Shown one piece after another: positions 11,085-21,550 of a DNA stretch of 64,000 nt; within the stretch, counting starts at the first letter, position 1; every line of letters starts with the position of its first letter. Position numbers and translations under genes: made by a program. Source of the stretch: Hypericum androsaemum (lineage: Eukaryota; Streptophyta; Magnoliopsida; Malpighiales; Hypericaceae); the NCBI GenBank assembly GCA_963995505.1, contig OZ023181.1, positions 4,687,487 through 4,751,486 of the forward strand, read 5' to 3'. Under the pieces are notes generated by a model. The model searched no databases. It saw only the letters and a program-made list of their open reading frames with translations, and was not told the origin of the DNA.

Positions 11085-11615
11085 CAAAACCACAGACCCC
11101 CAGACTACAGGACCACGGACCCCGAACCACCGGACACTCAGACCATCGGACCACAGACCTCCGGACCCTATGACACCCGGACCACGGAACCATTGAACAC
11201 CCAGACCGTAGACCACCGGACCCCGGACCATCAGACCATCGAACTACAGAACCCCGGACCACGGACCCCTGGACCACCGAACCACGGACCCCAGACCACC
11301 GAACCCTCAGATCCCGGACTATCAGACCATCGGACCACCGAACCAAGGACCACCGGACCCCGGACCACGGACCTCCGGATCACCGGACCACCAGACCCCT
11401 GACCACCGAACTCCGGACCATCGGACCACCAAACTTTGGACTCCCGAACCACTGGACCACGAACCCCCGAACTACAGGACCATCGGACTCCCGGACTACC
11501 AGACCCCGGACCACGGACCCCCGGACCACCGGACCATGGGCCCCCGGACCCCGGACCAGACCACCGGACCCTTGGATCCCCGAAACACTGAACCCCAGAC
11601 CCCGGACCACCGAAA
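11085..11615. repeat. GC-rich minisatellite with short GGACCACC-type unit
   Basis: A degenerate tandem array built from GGACCACC, GGACCCC and CCGGACCAC blocks. On both strands it holds long low-complexity open frames (for example Val, Arg, Gly, Ser and Trp on the - strand), which I treat as artefacts. It lies about 1 kb from the 22-bp array but has a different unit. Confidence 0.88.
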
Positions 11616-11692
11616 TAGAATAGCACATGCATCGCACGTGCGTATTTATTAGTAAACTATTAAAATAAACTCATGATCACAAATAAAATCTT

Positions 11693-11850
11693 GGGTAAAT
11701 TATCATCGGGTCCTTGGTCTATATCATAATTACTAGTATGGTTCTTGCTATTGAAAAATTATTTTACCGCCCTCGTTCTTTGTTTAAATGTTAATCTCAG
11801 ATTCTTGACTAAAGCCAGCAATCAATTTTATTAAATATCAAGGACCTTAC
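11693..11850 (+). mobile_element. Single terminal repeat of a MULE-1-type element
   Basis: The sequence starts GGGTAAATTATCATCGGGTCC and continues in the same order of motifs as the TIRs of the elements at 352 and 59377, including a CCAGCAATCAATTTT block. I found no inverted partner in the following kilobases, so this is a broken end or its partner has been lost. Confidence 0.55.
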
Positions 11851-12142
11851 TAGTAATTTTTTCAACCACCTCACTTTCTACCACATCATCTCCGGCTTCC
11901 GGAATTGCAAGTTCGGAAAATACAATTCTGGCTGGAGACATAATCAAAGTAGCTTTTTATAAAATTTTAAAATACTGCGTACAAGGTGTCTATTTGTAAT
12001 AATACAAGTTACTATATTTAATCCCTCGACTACCTCCCTCCATCGGCCTCGCCTCCGTCTCTCTGGTGAGCAGCGACGCCGACGGGCCTCCCTTCACTTA
12101 AGCTGAGCTCTCTCATTCTCTCGCTGTCACTCCCTCACTCGC

Positions 12143-12170
12143 TCTCTCTCTCTCTCTCTCTCTCACTCAC
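12143..12170. repeat. TC dinucleotide microsatellite
   Basis: An uninterrupted TCTC run followed by CACTCACC. It lies directly before the short frame at 12174. Confidence 0.85.
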
Positions 12171-12173
12171 CAA

Positions 12174-12395
12174 ATGGGTACAATTAATTCTGATTTGAAG
12201 GACCCAACAGAGGAATCCGCAGGTTTCATGGCTGAATCAGCCAAGGGATTGGTTGGGTTCGTGAAGGTGGATTTAGGGTTCGAGGGCTTTGATTTGGGAA
12301 TTGGGGTGACGATTCGATTCAGACGAAGGAGGAAGAAGTGCCCGCCCATAGTGGCTCATTACGTTTTCGTCAATGAGTTTTACTGCTTGATGTAA
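12174..12395 (+). CDS. Doubtful short open frame
   Basis: A 73-codon frame preceded by a TC-rich leader like a plant 5' UTR. It starts in ATGGGTACAA context and is acidic to mixed, with a basic Arg-Arg-Arg-Arg-Lys-Lys run near residue 55. No intron or conserved domain is evident. It could be the captured first exon of a gene, but I do not recognise it. Confidence 0.2.
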   Translation: MGTINSDLKDPTEESAGFMAESAKGLVGFVKVDLGFEGFDLGIGVTIRFRRRRKKCPPIVAHYVFVNEFYCLM

Positions 12396-12772
12396 AAATA
12401 TATGTAATCGGTACTGGGTTTAAAGGGTTTAAAGATTGAATATATGGATTTTTTTATGGGTAGAAGAAGAGGTATTTAAACTTGAAAGGGATGGAGATTA
12501 AAAAGAAATTATGGCCACCTGTAAATGGCTGCATACGTGAAAGGCCTCATCACCCTATATATATATTTTTTAAATAAAAAGGTCCGACCGGTCGAACCAG
12601 TCGACTTGAAGGTCAGACCAATTTCTTGGTCGGCCTCGGAGTCATTTTTTAAAACTATGATATTTACGGGTTCAAATTCAGTGGGGACAAGCCTTCTCTC
12701 CACTGAAGGGGATCAAAGGAGATTGAATGACAAGGAGGGGCAATATTGGCAAATTACTATTAACAAACTATT

Positions 12773-13138
12773 TGAATGGTATTGGTTTCAATCTATTCAA
12801 ATATTGGTATCCTTCTTCTCAGATATTGGTATCATGCTTCTATATTATTGGTATAATTATATTCTAATATTGGTATGGTTCTTGTTTAATATTGGTATCT
12901 TTCATCTAAAATATTGGTATCCTCCTACACATATTTAAAAATATTTTATCTTACATTATAAATGAACATGTATACCATTTGAATTGTATTGGTTTTATTC
13001 TTTTCGAATATTGGTATCCTTGTTCTAGGATATTGGTTTCATTCTTCTCGGATATTGATATCCTTGTTGTAGAATATTGGTTCATTCTTCTCCAATATTG
13101 GTATCCTTATTCTAGGATATTGGTTTCATTCTTCTGTA
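12773..13138. repeat. 22-bp ATTGGTATC tandem array inside Pack-MULE A
   Basis: Two blocks (about 12773-12945 and 12985-13138) of tandem units of about 22 bp, each beginning TATTGGTATC or TATTGGTTTC followed by a CTTCTC-type tail. The related array in the second Pack-MULE lies at about 38055-38345, in the opposite orientation. Subterminal arrays are common in MULEs. Confidence 0.88.
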
Positions 13139-13368
13139 TTCCATGAAAGCTCATAGCCAACAACCCATCGATCCGTTACCTCGACGGTGACCTGCCATGT
13201 AAACCTCGTCCTCCTCTCGAGACGGCTCGTCTCCAAGGACATCTCGTTCGGGGCATCGAGAGCCATAACCCAGCCGTTGAGGCCCCCGGCAGTCCTTCCC
13301 TTCTCTCTGCACTCTGTTCTCTCCGCTGCCCTGTGCGCCACGAGCGGGCGGGTGGGTCCGATCTGGTA

Positions 13369-13771
13369 TCAGGTGTACCGTGCGGGTGGCAGGGCGACGT
13401 ACTCGCCCCTGAACTCGAGTGGTGGCAACTTCAGCGAGAGGCCCTCGAATGAGATGGCGCCGCTGTTCCCGGGATGAGACTACCAGCACCAGACTCTCGC
13501 CATGATTCCTCCATCATCGAACCAATTAGAGGAAGATAATGAAGAACACTTCGACAAACTACAATCCAAAAATTGAATTAATCCAACAATCGAATCTAGC
13601 TAACACGATAAAAAAATCATCGAACCAATTGGAGCATCCAAGAAAAACCAAAATTATTTATTTAAAAAAAGAAACCTTTTGAATGGTAGCGGTTGGAGCA
13701 AGGCTAGGACGCCAGGGAGAGGCCGGGAAGAAAGCGGGGAGCTTGAGGAGGAGGGTAGCGGGTGGGGCCAT
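13369..13771 (-). pseudogene. Captured two-exon gene fragment in Pack-MULE A
   Basis: On the - strand, an ATG at 13771 opens a 32-codon exon (to 13676) starting MAPPATLLLKL. It is rich in Ala, Pro, Leu and Ser like a plastid transit peptide, and ends at AAAAG|GT. A candidate acceptor GGTAG lies at 13482-13480. In the same phase, a second exon from 13479 reads SHPGNSGAISFEG and continues to an in-frame TGA at 13369-13371. Further coding-like sequence continues out of frame to about 13145. I do not recognise the parent gene. The kept exon-intron order shows genomic capture rather than retroposition. Confidence 0.5.
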
Positions 13772-14204
13772 TGTTAGGGGTCAAGATCAAGTGAGGTGGA
13801 GAAAGGCATCATCGCCTTGTTTATGTATTATTATTGTGAAACCCTAATGGGATGTCTTTGAATAAAAGTTCGAAAATATCCCTGGTAGATTTTGGCCATT
13901 AGATCTATAAAAAAAAGAATTTGACCAAATCTAATGGTTCAAATTTAGTCCATACCATGGGGATGATGTTTATGTAGTCCCCGCTGAATCTAAATCCGAT
14001 ATTTACATACTGTTATGTCTTTTTAATCCATTTTGTTGTACTTGCCGCCCTCTTCAGTAAATAACCATTAGAACAAGTCTTTTCTGGTCGTGATTCGAAC
14101 AAGCCTTTGAGAGGTATAATCTCATCCACTTGGGTCCACATTTTTGTTCGTCATACTATTCATCTTCTGCTATCCATGTTTATTCATTTGGTAAGTGGTC
14201 ATTG

Positions 14205-15425
14205 AACTGAAACACAAATACTTGTAAAATACAACAATGACATCATCATGGGATATCTAAACACAAACACTTGTTGTGACGCCGTACCATTCTGAAGTAG
14301 TTAGTTCTTCTGGGACCTTGCACAATTCGAGTCTAGATCCAGCATTTTTATATGCGAATTTGATCCGAAATTTTTTTCTCTTAAACCATCTAATATCTAA
14401 ACGGTCAAAATCATAAAATATCTAGATATCCAATGGTGTATATCTAGTGTATTTTTTTGTGACACTTTGGTGTCCATTATAGATGGTGTTTATCTCCGCG
14501 TTACTTACGATAGGTATTATCTGTAATCTTTAATATATCTTGGTAAATTTTTGGTGAAATAAAACTTGTACTTATAAAAAAAAGATATCCAATGAATCAA
14601 TTAATTTAAGTTCGAGCTAGATTCAACTGATTTCATGTACTCTATAACAAATTTTAATACAAATATATTTTCATAGCTCAAAATCTGTAATTTAGAATAA
14701 TTCTTTACAATTTAAAGGTGGCCGGTGACATTTGGCCCCTAACTAAACTAAGCAGATAGCCAATAAACAACTGAACTGAAACACAAGTACTTGTAAAATA
14801 CAGTAATGACATCATCATCCGATGTTTCTCTCTTGTCGTTACGCCTTCCCACTTGTCCAACTAAATTTTCTTTCCTAGAATCAACCTTGTTAGTTCTGGA
14901 ACCTTGCATCGAGTCTAGAGAATTTCGTCCCAACATTTTTTTCCAAAGTCACCTAATATGTAGATGATCAAAATCACAAAGTATCTAAATATTTATAGAA
15001 TTAATTAATTAAATTCGAGTCAAATTTTAATTAATTTCGAATTCTCTCTACCAAATTGATTTACATGTATGTTTTCATAGTTTAAATTCGACATTTGGAA
15101 TAATTTTTTACCGGTTGTAAGATCTAATTTTTTTTTTGGAGTCAAAGTGTTATCAGCTAGGTAAAAGATTACATACTTGATGTAACTATTCAGAAATCTT
15201 TTACCTATATGATTGTAAGGGGGTGAATTATGTATACGCGGCATTTAACTCTCAAACACTCTTTTTCTATGTTGTGAATTTTCTATTGAATTTTACCACA
15301 AAAGATTTTAACCAAGTCTGTAGTTGCCACTTGGTACTCGTACTAGATGTAATTCAATACCCAGTTACCGGTTATAGGTGGCCGGGGATATTTGGCCCCT
15401 TTAACTAAACTAAGCAGATACCCAA
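14205..15425. repeat. Tandem duplication upstream of the WRKY gene
   Basis: Two diverged copies of about 0.55 kb lie head to tail. An ACTGAAACACAAATACTTG block is at about 14207 and 14775, a GACATCATCAT block at 14235 and 14806, and a CATAGCTCAAA or CATAGTTTAAA block at about 14674 and 15076. The shared end, GGTGGCCGGTGACATTTGG, is at about 14717 and again (GGTGGCCGGGGATATTTGG) at about 15377. The second copy is longer because of the insertion at 15117-15364. Confidence 0.65.
15117..15364. mobile_element. 248-bp insertion with 9-bp target duplication
   Basis: Comparison with the first duplicated copy shows 248 extra bases, bounded by the 9-mer TTACCGGTT at 15108-15116 and 15365-15373. No clear terminal inverted repeat or poly-A tail is visible. 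A 9-bp duplication would fit a Mutator-type mechanism, but the class is open. Confidence 0.45.
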
Positions 15426-15571
15426 TAAACTACCGAACTGCCAATGCACGTGTTTTACGGATCCCAGAAACCAGAAGAGCAAGTAGGGCCCTGTTCTAGG
15501 TGCCACAGTGGCAACGCGGATTCACCCTTTGAATTTTCTCGGTCCACGTTTCCATCTCTCAAGCTTGAACA

Positions 15572-15883
15572 TTGACTTTCCATTCCAGAAATCAATCATT
15601 GTACTAACCCAATTCACCAATTAAATGCAAGGAGACACACTCACTCCTGAAGTGTATATTTTTTTATTTAAGAAAAGTAAATTCTCCTGAAGTGTATTAA
15701 GGGTTGGAATTGGTCAGCACTTGGACCCTCCATCTCTTTTAGTCTTAATTACACCATTTCCACCTCACTCAAATCTTCTTTACTTGTATTATACTTCCTC
15801 CACCTGTAGCTTATTCTTCTCTGACCAAAGACCAGTCCAACCTTGGAATAAAAAAAAGGCATAACTCGGTTTCCACCGGTCAA
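15572..15883. promoter_or_regulatory. W-box motifs upstream of the WRKY gene
   Basis: TTGACT at 15572-15577 and the reverse complement of TTGACC at 15878-15883 match the TTGAC(C/T) binding core of WRKY proteins. Self- or cross-regulation through W-boxes is common for this family. Short motifs like these also occur by chance. Confidence 0.4.
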
Positions 15884-15908
15884 ACTTAGAACTTTCCACC
15901 CCCACACA

Positions 15909-15923
15909 CACATATATATATAA
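15909..15923 (+). promoter_or_regulatory. TATA box of the WRKY gene
   Basis: A TATATATATAACG run follows a CACACA stretch about 185 bp upstream of the ATG at 16108. It would give a 5' leader of about 150 nt. Confidence 0.5.
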
Positions 15924-16107
15924 CGTGCTCTTCCTCTCAGTTTCTCATCAACCCACAAGAGCCTTCTCCTCCATTTCCAAGTACAAGCCAACCTTTCACT
16001 CTCTTAAGCCTTCGATTAAGCCGGTCGGTCTACTTCCATGTTATTTGCACCAAGCCCTTCACCATTCTCCGTCGTCGTCTAGCTAGTTATAGAGAAGGGT
16101 TGAAGAG

Positions 16108-17399
16108 ATGGAGAACAGCTGGAGCTGGGGCCAGAAGTCATTGGTTGATGAGCTGATTCAGGGGATGGAGGTAGCCAAACAGCTGAGGTTGCAGCTGAAT
16201 GCAACATCCTCAATTGAGACCAGGGACATGATGGTGCAGAGGATAGTGTCTTCCTATGAGAAGGCTCTCATGATACTCAACTGGAGCGGTTCGACCGGAG
16301 CGCAACCGCAGGGTGCTGGAGTTGCCACCGCGGTTGTCCCCGGGTCCCCCGGATCATTGAACGGAAGTCCTCGAAGTGATGATCTTGATGGGGTTGTCAA
16401 GGAAAACCAGGCTCCCCACTATGACGCCTCGAAGAAAAGGAAGACAATGCCTAGATGGACAGACCAGGTCAGAGTGAACCCTGAGAGTGGACTGGAAGGA
16501 CCTCATGAAGATGGCCACAGCTGGAGAAAGTATGGACAGAAAGACATTCTGGCTGCAAAATATCCAAGGTTAGTTATCTTCTCTTTATGTGTATAAAGTA
16601 GTTAGTTGACTGCTGGGTTCTACCGAGGTGAGGTAGGGTTTTACGGAGGCTGCGGTTGTAACCTATTAAGAAAAATATAATTCACTTGTCAAGAAAAAAG
16701 GTAGGTAGTTGACTGATAAGAGATAGAGCTTCTAGATGGAGTACCTTTTGACTCTCTCTGACCTGTTATTTCTAGAAGAAAAGATGCTAAAAGGATGTTT
16801 TTTTCCCCTACATTTGCAGAAGCTACTACAGATGCACCTATAGAAACACACAAAACTGCTTGGCTACAAAGCAAGTGCAAAGATCGGATGAGGATCCGAC
16901 AGTGTTTGAGATAACATACAGAGGAATACACACATGCTCGCACGGAAACCCCCGGATTCCGCAGCCCGAATCACCCGAAAAACAAGAACAGAATCAGAAT
17001 TTTGTCAACCCGAATCGGCAACAACATCAAGAAGCCCTGCATAACTTGCAGAAGGGGCTAAAGATTAATACTCAGGACTCGGACGGCGAAGAGAAGGAAT
17101 GTCCTTTCTCTTTCCCTTCTGCTTACCAATGCATGATGAGTGGATCAAGCGGCTCCCCGTCATTCATATCTCCTGCAACACCTGAACCGAAAAGCTACTC
17201 GTCCTCGCCATTTCAGACGACGAACCAGTTCGGAGGTCTGCAATCTTTGCACCATTCAGAATCTGATTTGACAGAGATAATCTCAGCAACCACTTCCGGC
17301 ACCAACTCGCCGATTGTTGATCCGATCTCAGACCTCGATTTCACACTTGATCCATCAGATTTTGGTCTGGCCTATCCATTTGACCGATTCTTCTCATAA
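16108..17399 (+). CDS. WRKY53-like: Group III WRKY transcription factor (WRKY41/53 type)
   Basis: Two exons, 16108-16568 and 16820-17399, join AAG|GTTAGT to TTGCAG|A within an Arg codon and give 346 residues. The N-terminus (MENSWSWGQKSLVDELIQG, then a leucine-rich helix ending in YEKALMIL) is typical of the WRKY30/41/53 branch. A basic KKRK stretch precedes the WRKY domain. The WRKYGQK heptad lies just before the intron. The zinc finger is C-x7-C-x23-H-x-C, which defines group III. The intron position inside the domain, after YPR, is conserved in WRKY genes. The C-terminal half is Ser, Gln and Pro-rich and acidic near the end, as in activation regions. These nuclear factors bind W-boxes and act in defence and senescence. 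Which exact member it is cannot be told from one sequence. Confidence 0.95.
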
Positions 17400-17630
17400 A
17401 TTTTAAATAGTGACCCCTAAGAAAGGAAGACAAAAATGTAGAATCCTCCTTGCATCAAATCAGTAGATGAAAGACTTCATCAAGGTTCAGGAAAATGCAG
17501 ATGTAAAATGGGAACCTTTCTAAAGAGTGTTGCCAAAATTTGTTGCTTTCTTATATAGTTAAATAATTTTTGCCAAGAGCCAAGTCTGAGAATGATCACA
17601 TTAATTCAAGCTTCAGAAACGAGAACGTGC
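17400..17630. other. WRKY 3' flank
   Basis: Probable 3' UTR of the WRKY gene with AT-rich ATAGTTAAATAATTTT near 17558, a plausible polyadenylation region. No other feature. Confidence 0.4.
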
Positions 17631-18016
17631 CTAAGGCAATGCCAATTCGCTCGCAGAAAAATAAATCCACAAGAGAATAATAAAAGTAAAACAAAACGCG
17701 GAAGAGGAGGGGGAAAGGTGGACAAAATGGGAGGCGAACAGGAAGTAGAAGCCGAAGAGGGTGAGCTTAGGGGCGGAGGAGTTGGACTTGGTGATGAAGT
17801 AGAGGAACCCAACCCAACGTAGGGAAACAGAGACAGCGCCAACGGCTGCCACGCTCTGGGAGTCGATGCTCGCTGCTCCTCCTCCGCCCTCCGGCGATAG
17901 GCGGAGGAGGAAGGGAAGGGCAGAGGAATGGGCAATGGATACAAGTAATCCTCGTGGCTTTGGAAGGTGTTTGGGTGGTGGGACTAATGTAGCCGTTGTG
18001 GCCTCGTGGTGGGATG
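17631..18016 (-). pseudogene. Unassigned coding-like segment broken by the Copia insertion
   Basis: On the - strand a frame stays open from the Copia junction at 18016 to a stop at 17631. It includes a Gly-rich stretch, then a hydrophobic segment SVSLRWVGFLYFITKS that looks like a membrane helix. When the Copia and one target copy are ignored, the frame continues into the right flank but reaches a stop there without an ATG. I do not recognise it. It could be an internal exon of a small membrane protein or chance. Confidence 0.25.
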
Positions 18017-18078
18017 TGTGAATTTTGGTGTTGATGAAGACTGAGTCCAAGGCATGAGAATAGGGCAGTTTGTTGATA
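18017..18078 (-). repeat. 3' LTR of Copia-1 (62 bp)
   Basis: Starts TGTGAATTTTGG and ends TTTGTTGATA on the + strand. It is identical to the other copy except at 18067 (A versus G). Confidence 0.93.
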
Positions 18079-18087
18079 CGCCCCCGC
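18079..18087 (-). promoter_or_regulatory. Polypurine tract of Copia-1
   Basis: The - strand reads GCGGGGGCG immediately before the 3' LTR, the expected place for plus-strand DNA priming. Confidence 0.7.
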
Positions 18088-18089
18088 AA

Positions 18090-18628
18090 GTAGGAAGGCG
18101 AGGAGAGTAAACATCGAGCATACCCAACTTGGAGAGCAAGAATTGAAGGCGTTTTGCGGACAATGTCTTGGTGAAGATATCTGCAAGCTGAAACTGAGTG
18201 GGCACATGAAATGTTTTGATGAGTCCTTGTTGTATCTTCTCGCGGACATAATGACAATCAATCTCGATATGTTTAGTACGCTCATGAAAAATGGGATTAT
18301 CCGCGATATATAGGGCAGATTAATTGTCACAATAAAGTAACGCCGGATGAGCATGAGGAATTCAAAAGTCAACGAGCAAGTATTTGACCCATTGAATTTC
18401 CCTTGCCATGTAAGAAAGCGCTCGATACTCTGCTTCAGAGGACGAATGAGAAATGGTAGGTTGCTTTTTTGATTTCCATGAAATGAGGGAATCACCGAGA
18501 AATACGGCATAACCTGTAATTGGTCGTCGAGTGGTACGACATCGGCCATGATCAGAATCACAATAAGCCTTGATGTGAGGTACCGAAGCAGATGATAAGA
18601 ATAAACCTACGCCTGGTGCACCCTTCAA
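18090..18628 (-). pseudogene. Copia-1 RNase H region
   Basis: The - frame starts MKGAPGVGLF and includes AYCDSDHG, GYAVFLGDSLISWKSKKQ and SSSEAEYRAL, the standard Copia RNase H blocks. It continues to a HVPTQFQLADIFTK motif at about 18150-18210. At least two in-frame stops interrupt it (after the LLVDF block at 18362 and about 50 bases later). Confidence 0.85.
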
Positions 18629-18673
18629 ATATTTAAGGACATGAATTGCAGCTTGAAAATGTGTATCCAGAGG

Positions 18674-19636
18674 TCAGGACATGAATTGACTTAATTGTTG
18701 AACTGCGAACGTGATATCAGGTCGAGTTGTGATAAGATAAAGAAGCTTGCCAACCAACCGTCGATATGTGAAAGCGTTAATCGGCAAATCAAGATCAGCA
18801 TTGTTATCCAAGTCATTGTCCGACACTTCTGGGAGCGGCCTGCCATCCTCAGTGGTAAGACGTGTATTCGTAGCCATGGGAGAAGAAATTGGCTTTCCTC
18901 CTAAGATACCTGCATCTCGCAAAAGCTCGAGAACATATTTCTTTTGGGAGATGTGAATACCATCCTTGTTGCGAGCAATCTCGAGGCCGAGAAAGTATTT
19001 CAATTCTCTAAGATCCTTGAGTTTCAAATGTGTCTCGAGAAAGAACTTGGTGTTCTTAATAATCTCCATATTATTGCCTGCCAAAACAATATCATCTACG
19101 TACACAAGCAAGACGGTAAAGGAGGAACCATCATGTTTTGTAAATAGAGAGTGATCGGATTGAGATTGAATGTAGCCAAAAGCAAGCAATAAACTAGTTA
19201 ATTTGGCAAACCATTGGCGGCTAGCTTGGCGTAATCCATATAGAGATTTCCGAAGGCGGCAGACTTTGCCTTTGTCCCCATTTGTGACTGAGAGACCGGG
19301 AGGAACAGCCATGTATACCTCCTCATTCAAATCACCATGTAGAAAGGCATTATTGACATCTAGCTGGTGTAGATGCCAATTATTAATTGCGGCGAGGGCG
19401 AGAAGCATCCGGACAGTAGTCATCTTTGCCACGGGAGAGAATGTATCAAAGAAATCAATGCCATAGGCTTGAGTATAGCCTTTGGCAACAAGGCGAGCTT
19501 TGAACCGTTCAACTGAGCCATCCGATTTAAGCTTAGTTTTGTAGACCCACCTGCATTTGATCAGAGGCTTCCCGAGAGGAAGAGTAACTAAATCCCAAGT
19601 GTGATTATCTTGTAGAGCAGTCAATTCCAAAGTCAT
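18674..19636 (-). pseudogene. Copia-1 reverse transcriptase
   Basis: A 320-residue open frame with CRWVYKTKLKSDGSVERFKARLVAKG, a QLDVNNAFLHGDL block, SLYGLRQASRQWF and the catalytic YVDD in LLVYVDDIVLAGN, then YFLGLEIARN. The conserved RT fingers and palm are all present. The frame ends at a TGA inside the QFMS-PLDTH motif, where the polyprotein should run on into RNase H, so it is cut off by a nonsense change. Confidence 0.92.
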
Positions 19637-20195
19637 AGTGTCGGACCAATTTTTATTAGAGGCAGCCTCCCTATAGGTACGAGGTTCGGCATAGTCTAAG
19701 AGAGAAAGGCTATGGCACGATGTGAGGCAGACAAATTGGCAAATGATATAAAAGGTGGAGAGGATATGGAGTAGAAGTTACCTTGTCCATCGAGAGAGAG
19801 GCCGAGCATATATGATCAGAGAGGCGTGCCGGGGGACATCGAATTCTTGTAGATCGCCGAAGTGGAGTCGTCGTAGCGGTGGGTTCAGGTGATGGTATGT
19901 GATGGTGAGGTGATGGGAGGATATGTTCTGTGACAGGATGAACTATAGGTTGAGGGAAATCTGTGTGTAGTTCAGGAATGACAGTGAATGGATTGGTATT
20001 GGGTAAGGCAGTATCTGTTGGGTAATAAGGTTGGTAAACGGGGAGATTTAATTCATGTGAATTGTGAAAGGGGAAAATGGTTTCATGAAAAATGACGTCC
20101 CATGAAATTAAAATATTGTGAGTGTGTAAATCGTAAAGTTTGAAACCTTTGATCCCATAAGGTAAACCAATGCAAGGACGTGCATGGGGGTCGAA

Positions 20196-20912
20196 TTATG
20201 ATCGATTAGGACTCAAATTGGACGCATAACATAGACAACCAAACACTCGCAATTGGTTAAACCGTGGTTGTTTATTGAAAAGAATCTCATGGGGATTGCG
20301 ATTGTGTAAAATCGTAGATGGAGTGCGATTAATTAAATGCATGGCATGTAAAATTGCATCACTCCAAAATACAAGTGGCAAATGTGCGTGATATAAAAGG
20401 GCGCGTGCGATATTTAACAAATGTTGATATTTTCGTTCAACACGGCTGTTTTGTTGTGGTGTATAAACGCAAGACATTTCAAGTAAAATTCCTTTTTGTG
20501 CAAAAAATGAATGCATGAGAAATTCTTTACCTTGATCGCTTCGTATTTGTCAAATTTTCATATTGAATTGCGTCTCAACCATGGTAACAAATCGTTCAAG
20601 AGTGGTGCAAGTATCCGCCTTAGATTTTAACATGAAAACCCAAAGTGATCGAGAGTAATCGTCCAAAATCGTTAAAAAATAATGAAATCCATCATATGAA
20701 GAAACGTTAAATTTCCCCCAAATGTCAACATGAATTAAATCGAAAGGACAACTAGCTAATGACTCACTAATTGAGAAAGACAAACATTTTTTGTTTAGCA
20801 ATTGGACATGTGGGACAATGCATCGGAGACTTGTAGGTGATGGTCGGGTCCATTTTGCTAAGAATTTCGAGCTTTGGTGATGGTATATGACCGAAGCGAA
20901 GATGCCACACAT
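20196..20912 (-). pseudogene. Copia-1 integrase
   Basis: The core domain is seen as HVDIWGKFNVSS, FLTILDDYSRSLWVFML, then after a stop near 20547 (an Arg codon to TGA by comparison with the family) CVYTPQQNSRVERKYQHLLN and FWSDAILHAMHLINRTPS. The usual QNGVVERKH block here reads QNSRVERKY. A second stop occurs at about 20193. The DDE metal-binding core is therefore present but interrupted. Confidence 0.85.
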
Positions 20913-20946
20913 TGGCTTGGGTTGCTGCGATGGCTTTATTACTGGA

Positions 20947-21300
20947 TTATCTTGCCATTATTCGATAAAGTCCCCCGTGTGCCTGTGCTCTACCAATCTC
21001 CCTCATCGAGACAAGATCCTGAATAATGCAATGGTTAGGATCGAAAAGAATTGAGCATGAATTCTGATGCGTCAATTTACTAATCGAGATAAGGTTAAAA
21101 CTAAAGGATGGAATGAACAAGACATCATGTAGACAAAGAGAATTTGTTAGTTGTACGGATCCGATGTGAGTGGCAGGGACACGCTGACCATTTGGTAAAG
21201 AGACAGACATATTCGATAAAGGCCTGAGGGAACTAAAATGGGAAGTTGTGCAGCTAATATGTCAGTAGCACCGGAGTCAAGAATCCAGGCATTTGACAAG
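20947..21300 (-). pseudogene. Copia-1 protease region
   Basis: The aspartic protease motif WILDSGATD is intact at about 21260-21290. It is followed in another frame by LPNGQRVPATHIGSVQL and LHDVLFIPSFSFNLISISKL, the usual Copia protease tail. The change of frame between the motif and the tail shows a disruption. Confidence 0.78.
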
Positions 21301-21550
21301 GAAATGGGATCAAAACCTAGGGAGAGTATAGTCTTACCGGCTGTGTTGGGTGGATTGGATGTGATGGAGTTGATCTGTGGAGTTTGGGAGGTTGATGTAG
21401 TACCAGGGGGGCAGCCATATGCTTGTTGAAGTAAAGAAATCAGATTGGAATACTGCTCCGAGGATAATCGCAGTTGAGATAAGTCAGCAGTGCCTCCTTG
21501 ATTGGAATTGGTTGAGACTTGATTAGTATTCGGTCCAGAAGAAGGATCAT

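Larger units (their letters stand above)
12668..13997. mobile_element. Pack-MULE A (Mutator-like element carrying gene fragments)
   Basis: A 1330-bp element with ends GGGTTCAAATTCAGTGGG and (reverse complement) GGATTTAGATTCAGCGGG. It is flanked by a perfect 9-bp duplication GATATTTAC (12659-12667 and 13998-14006). It has the same layout as the element at 37093-38487, in opposite orientation: one end with 22-bp tandem repeats, a GC-rich captured segment, then the other end with a CCCCATGGTATGGAC block. No transposase is present, so it depends on an autonomous MULE elsewhere. Confidence 0.9.

Noticed and set aside
10995..11637. Several long Val, Arg, Gly, Ser and Trp frames
   Set aside because: All come from the GGACCACC-type minisatellite.
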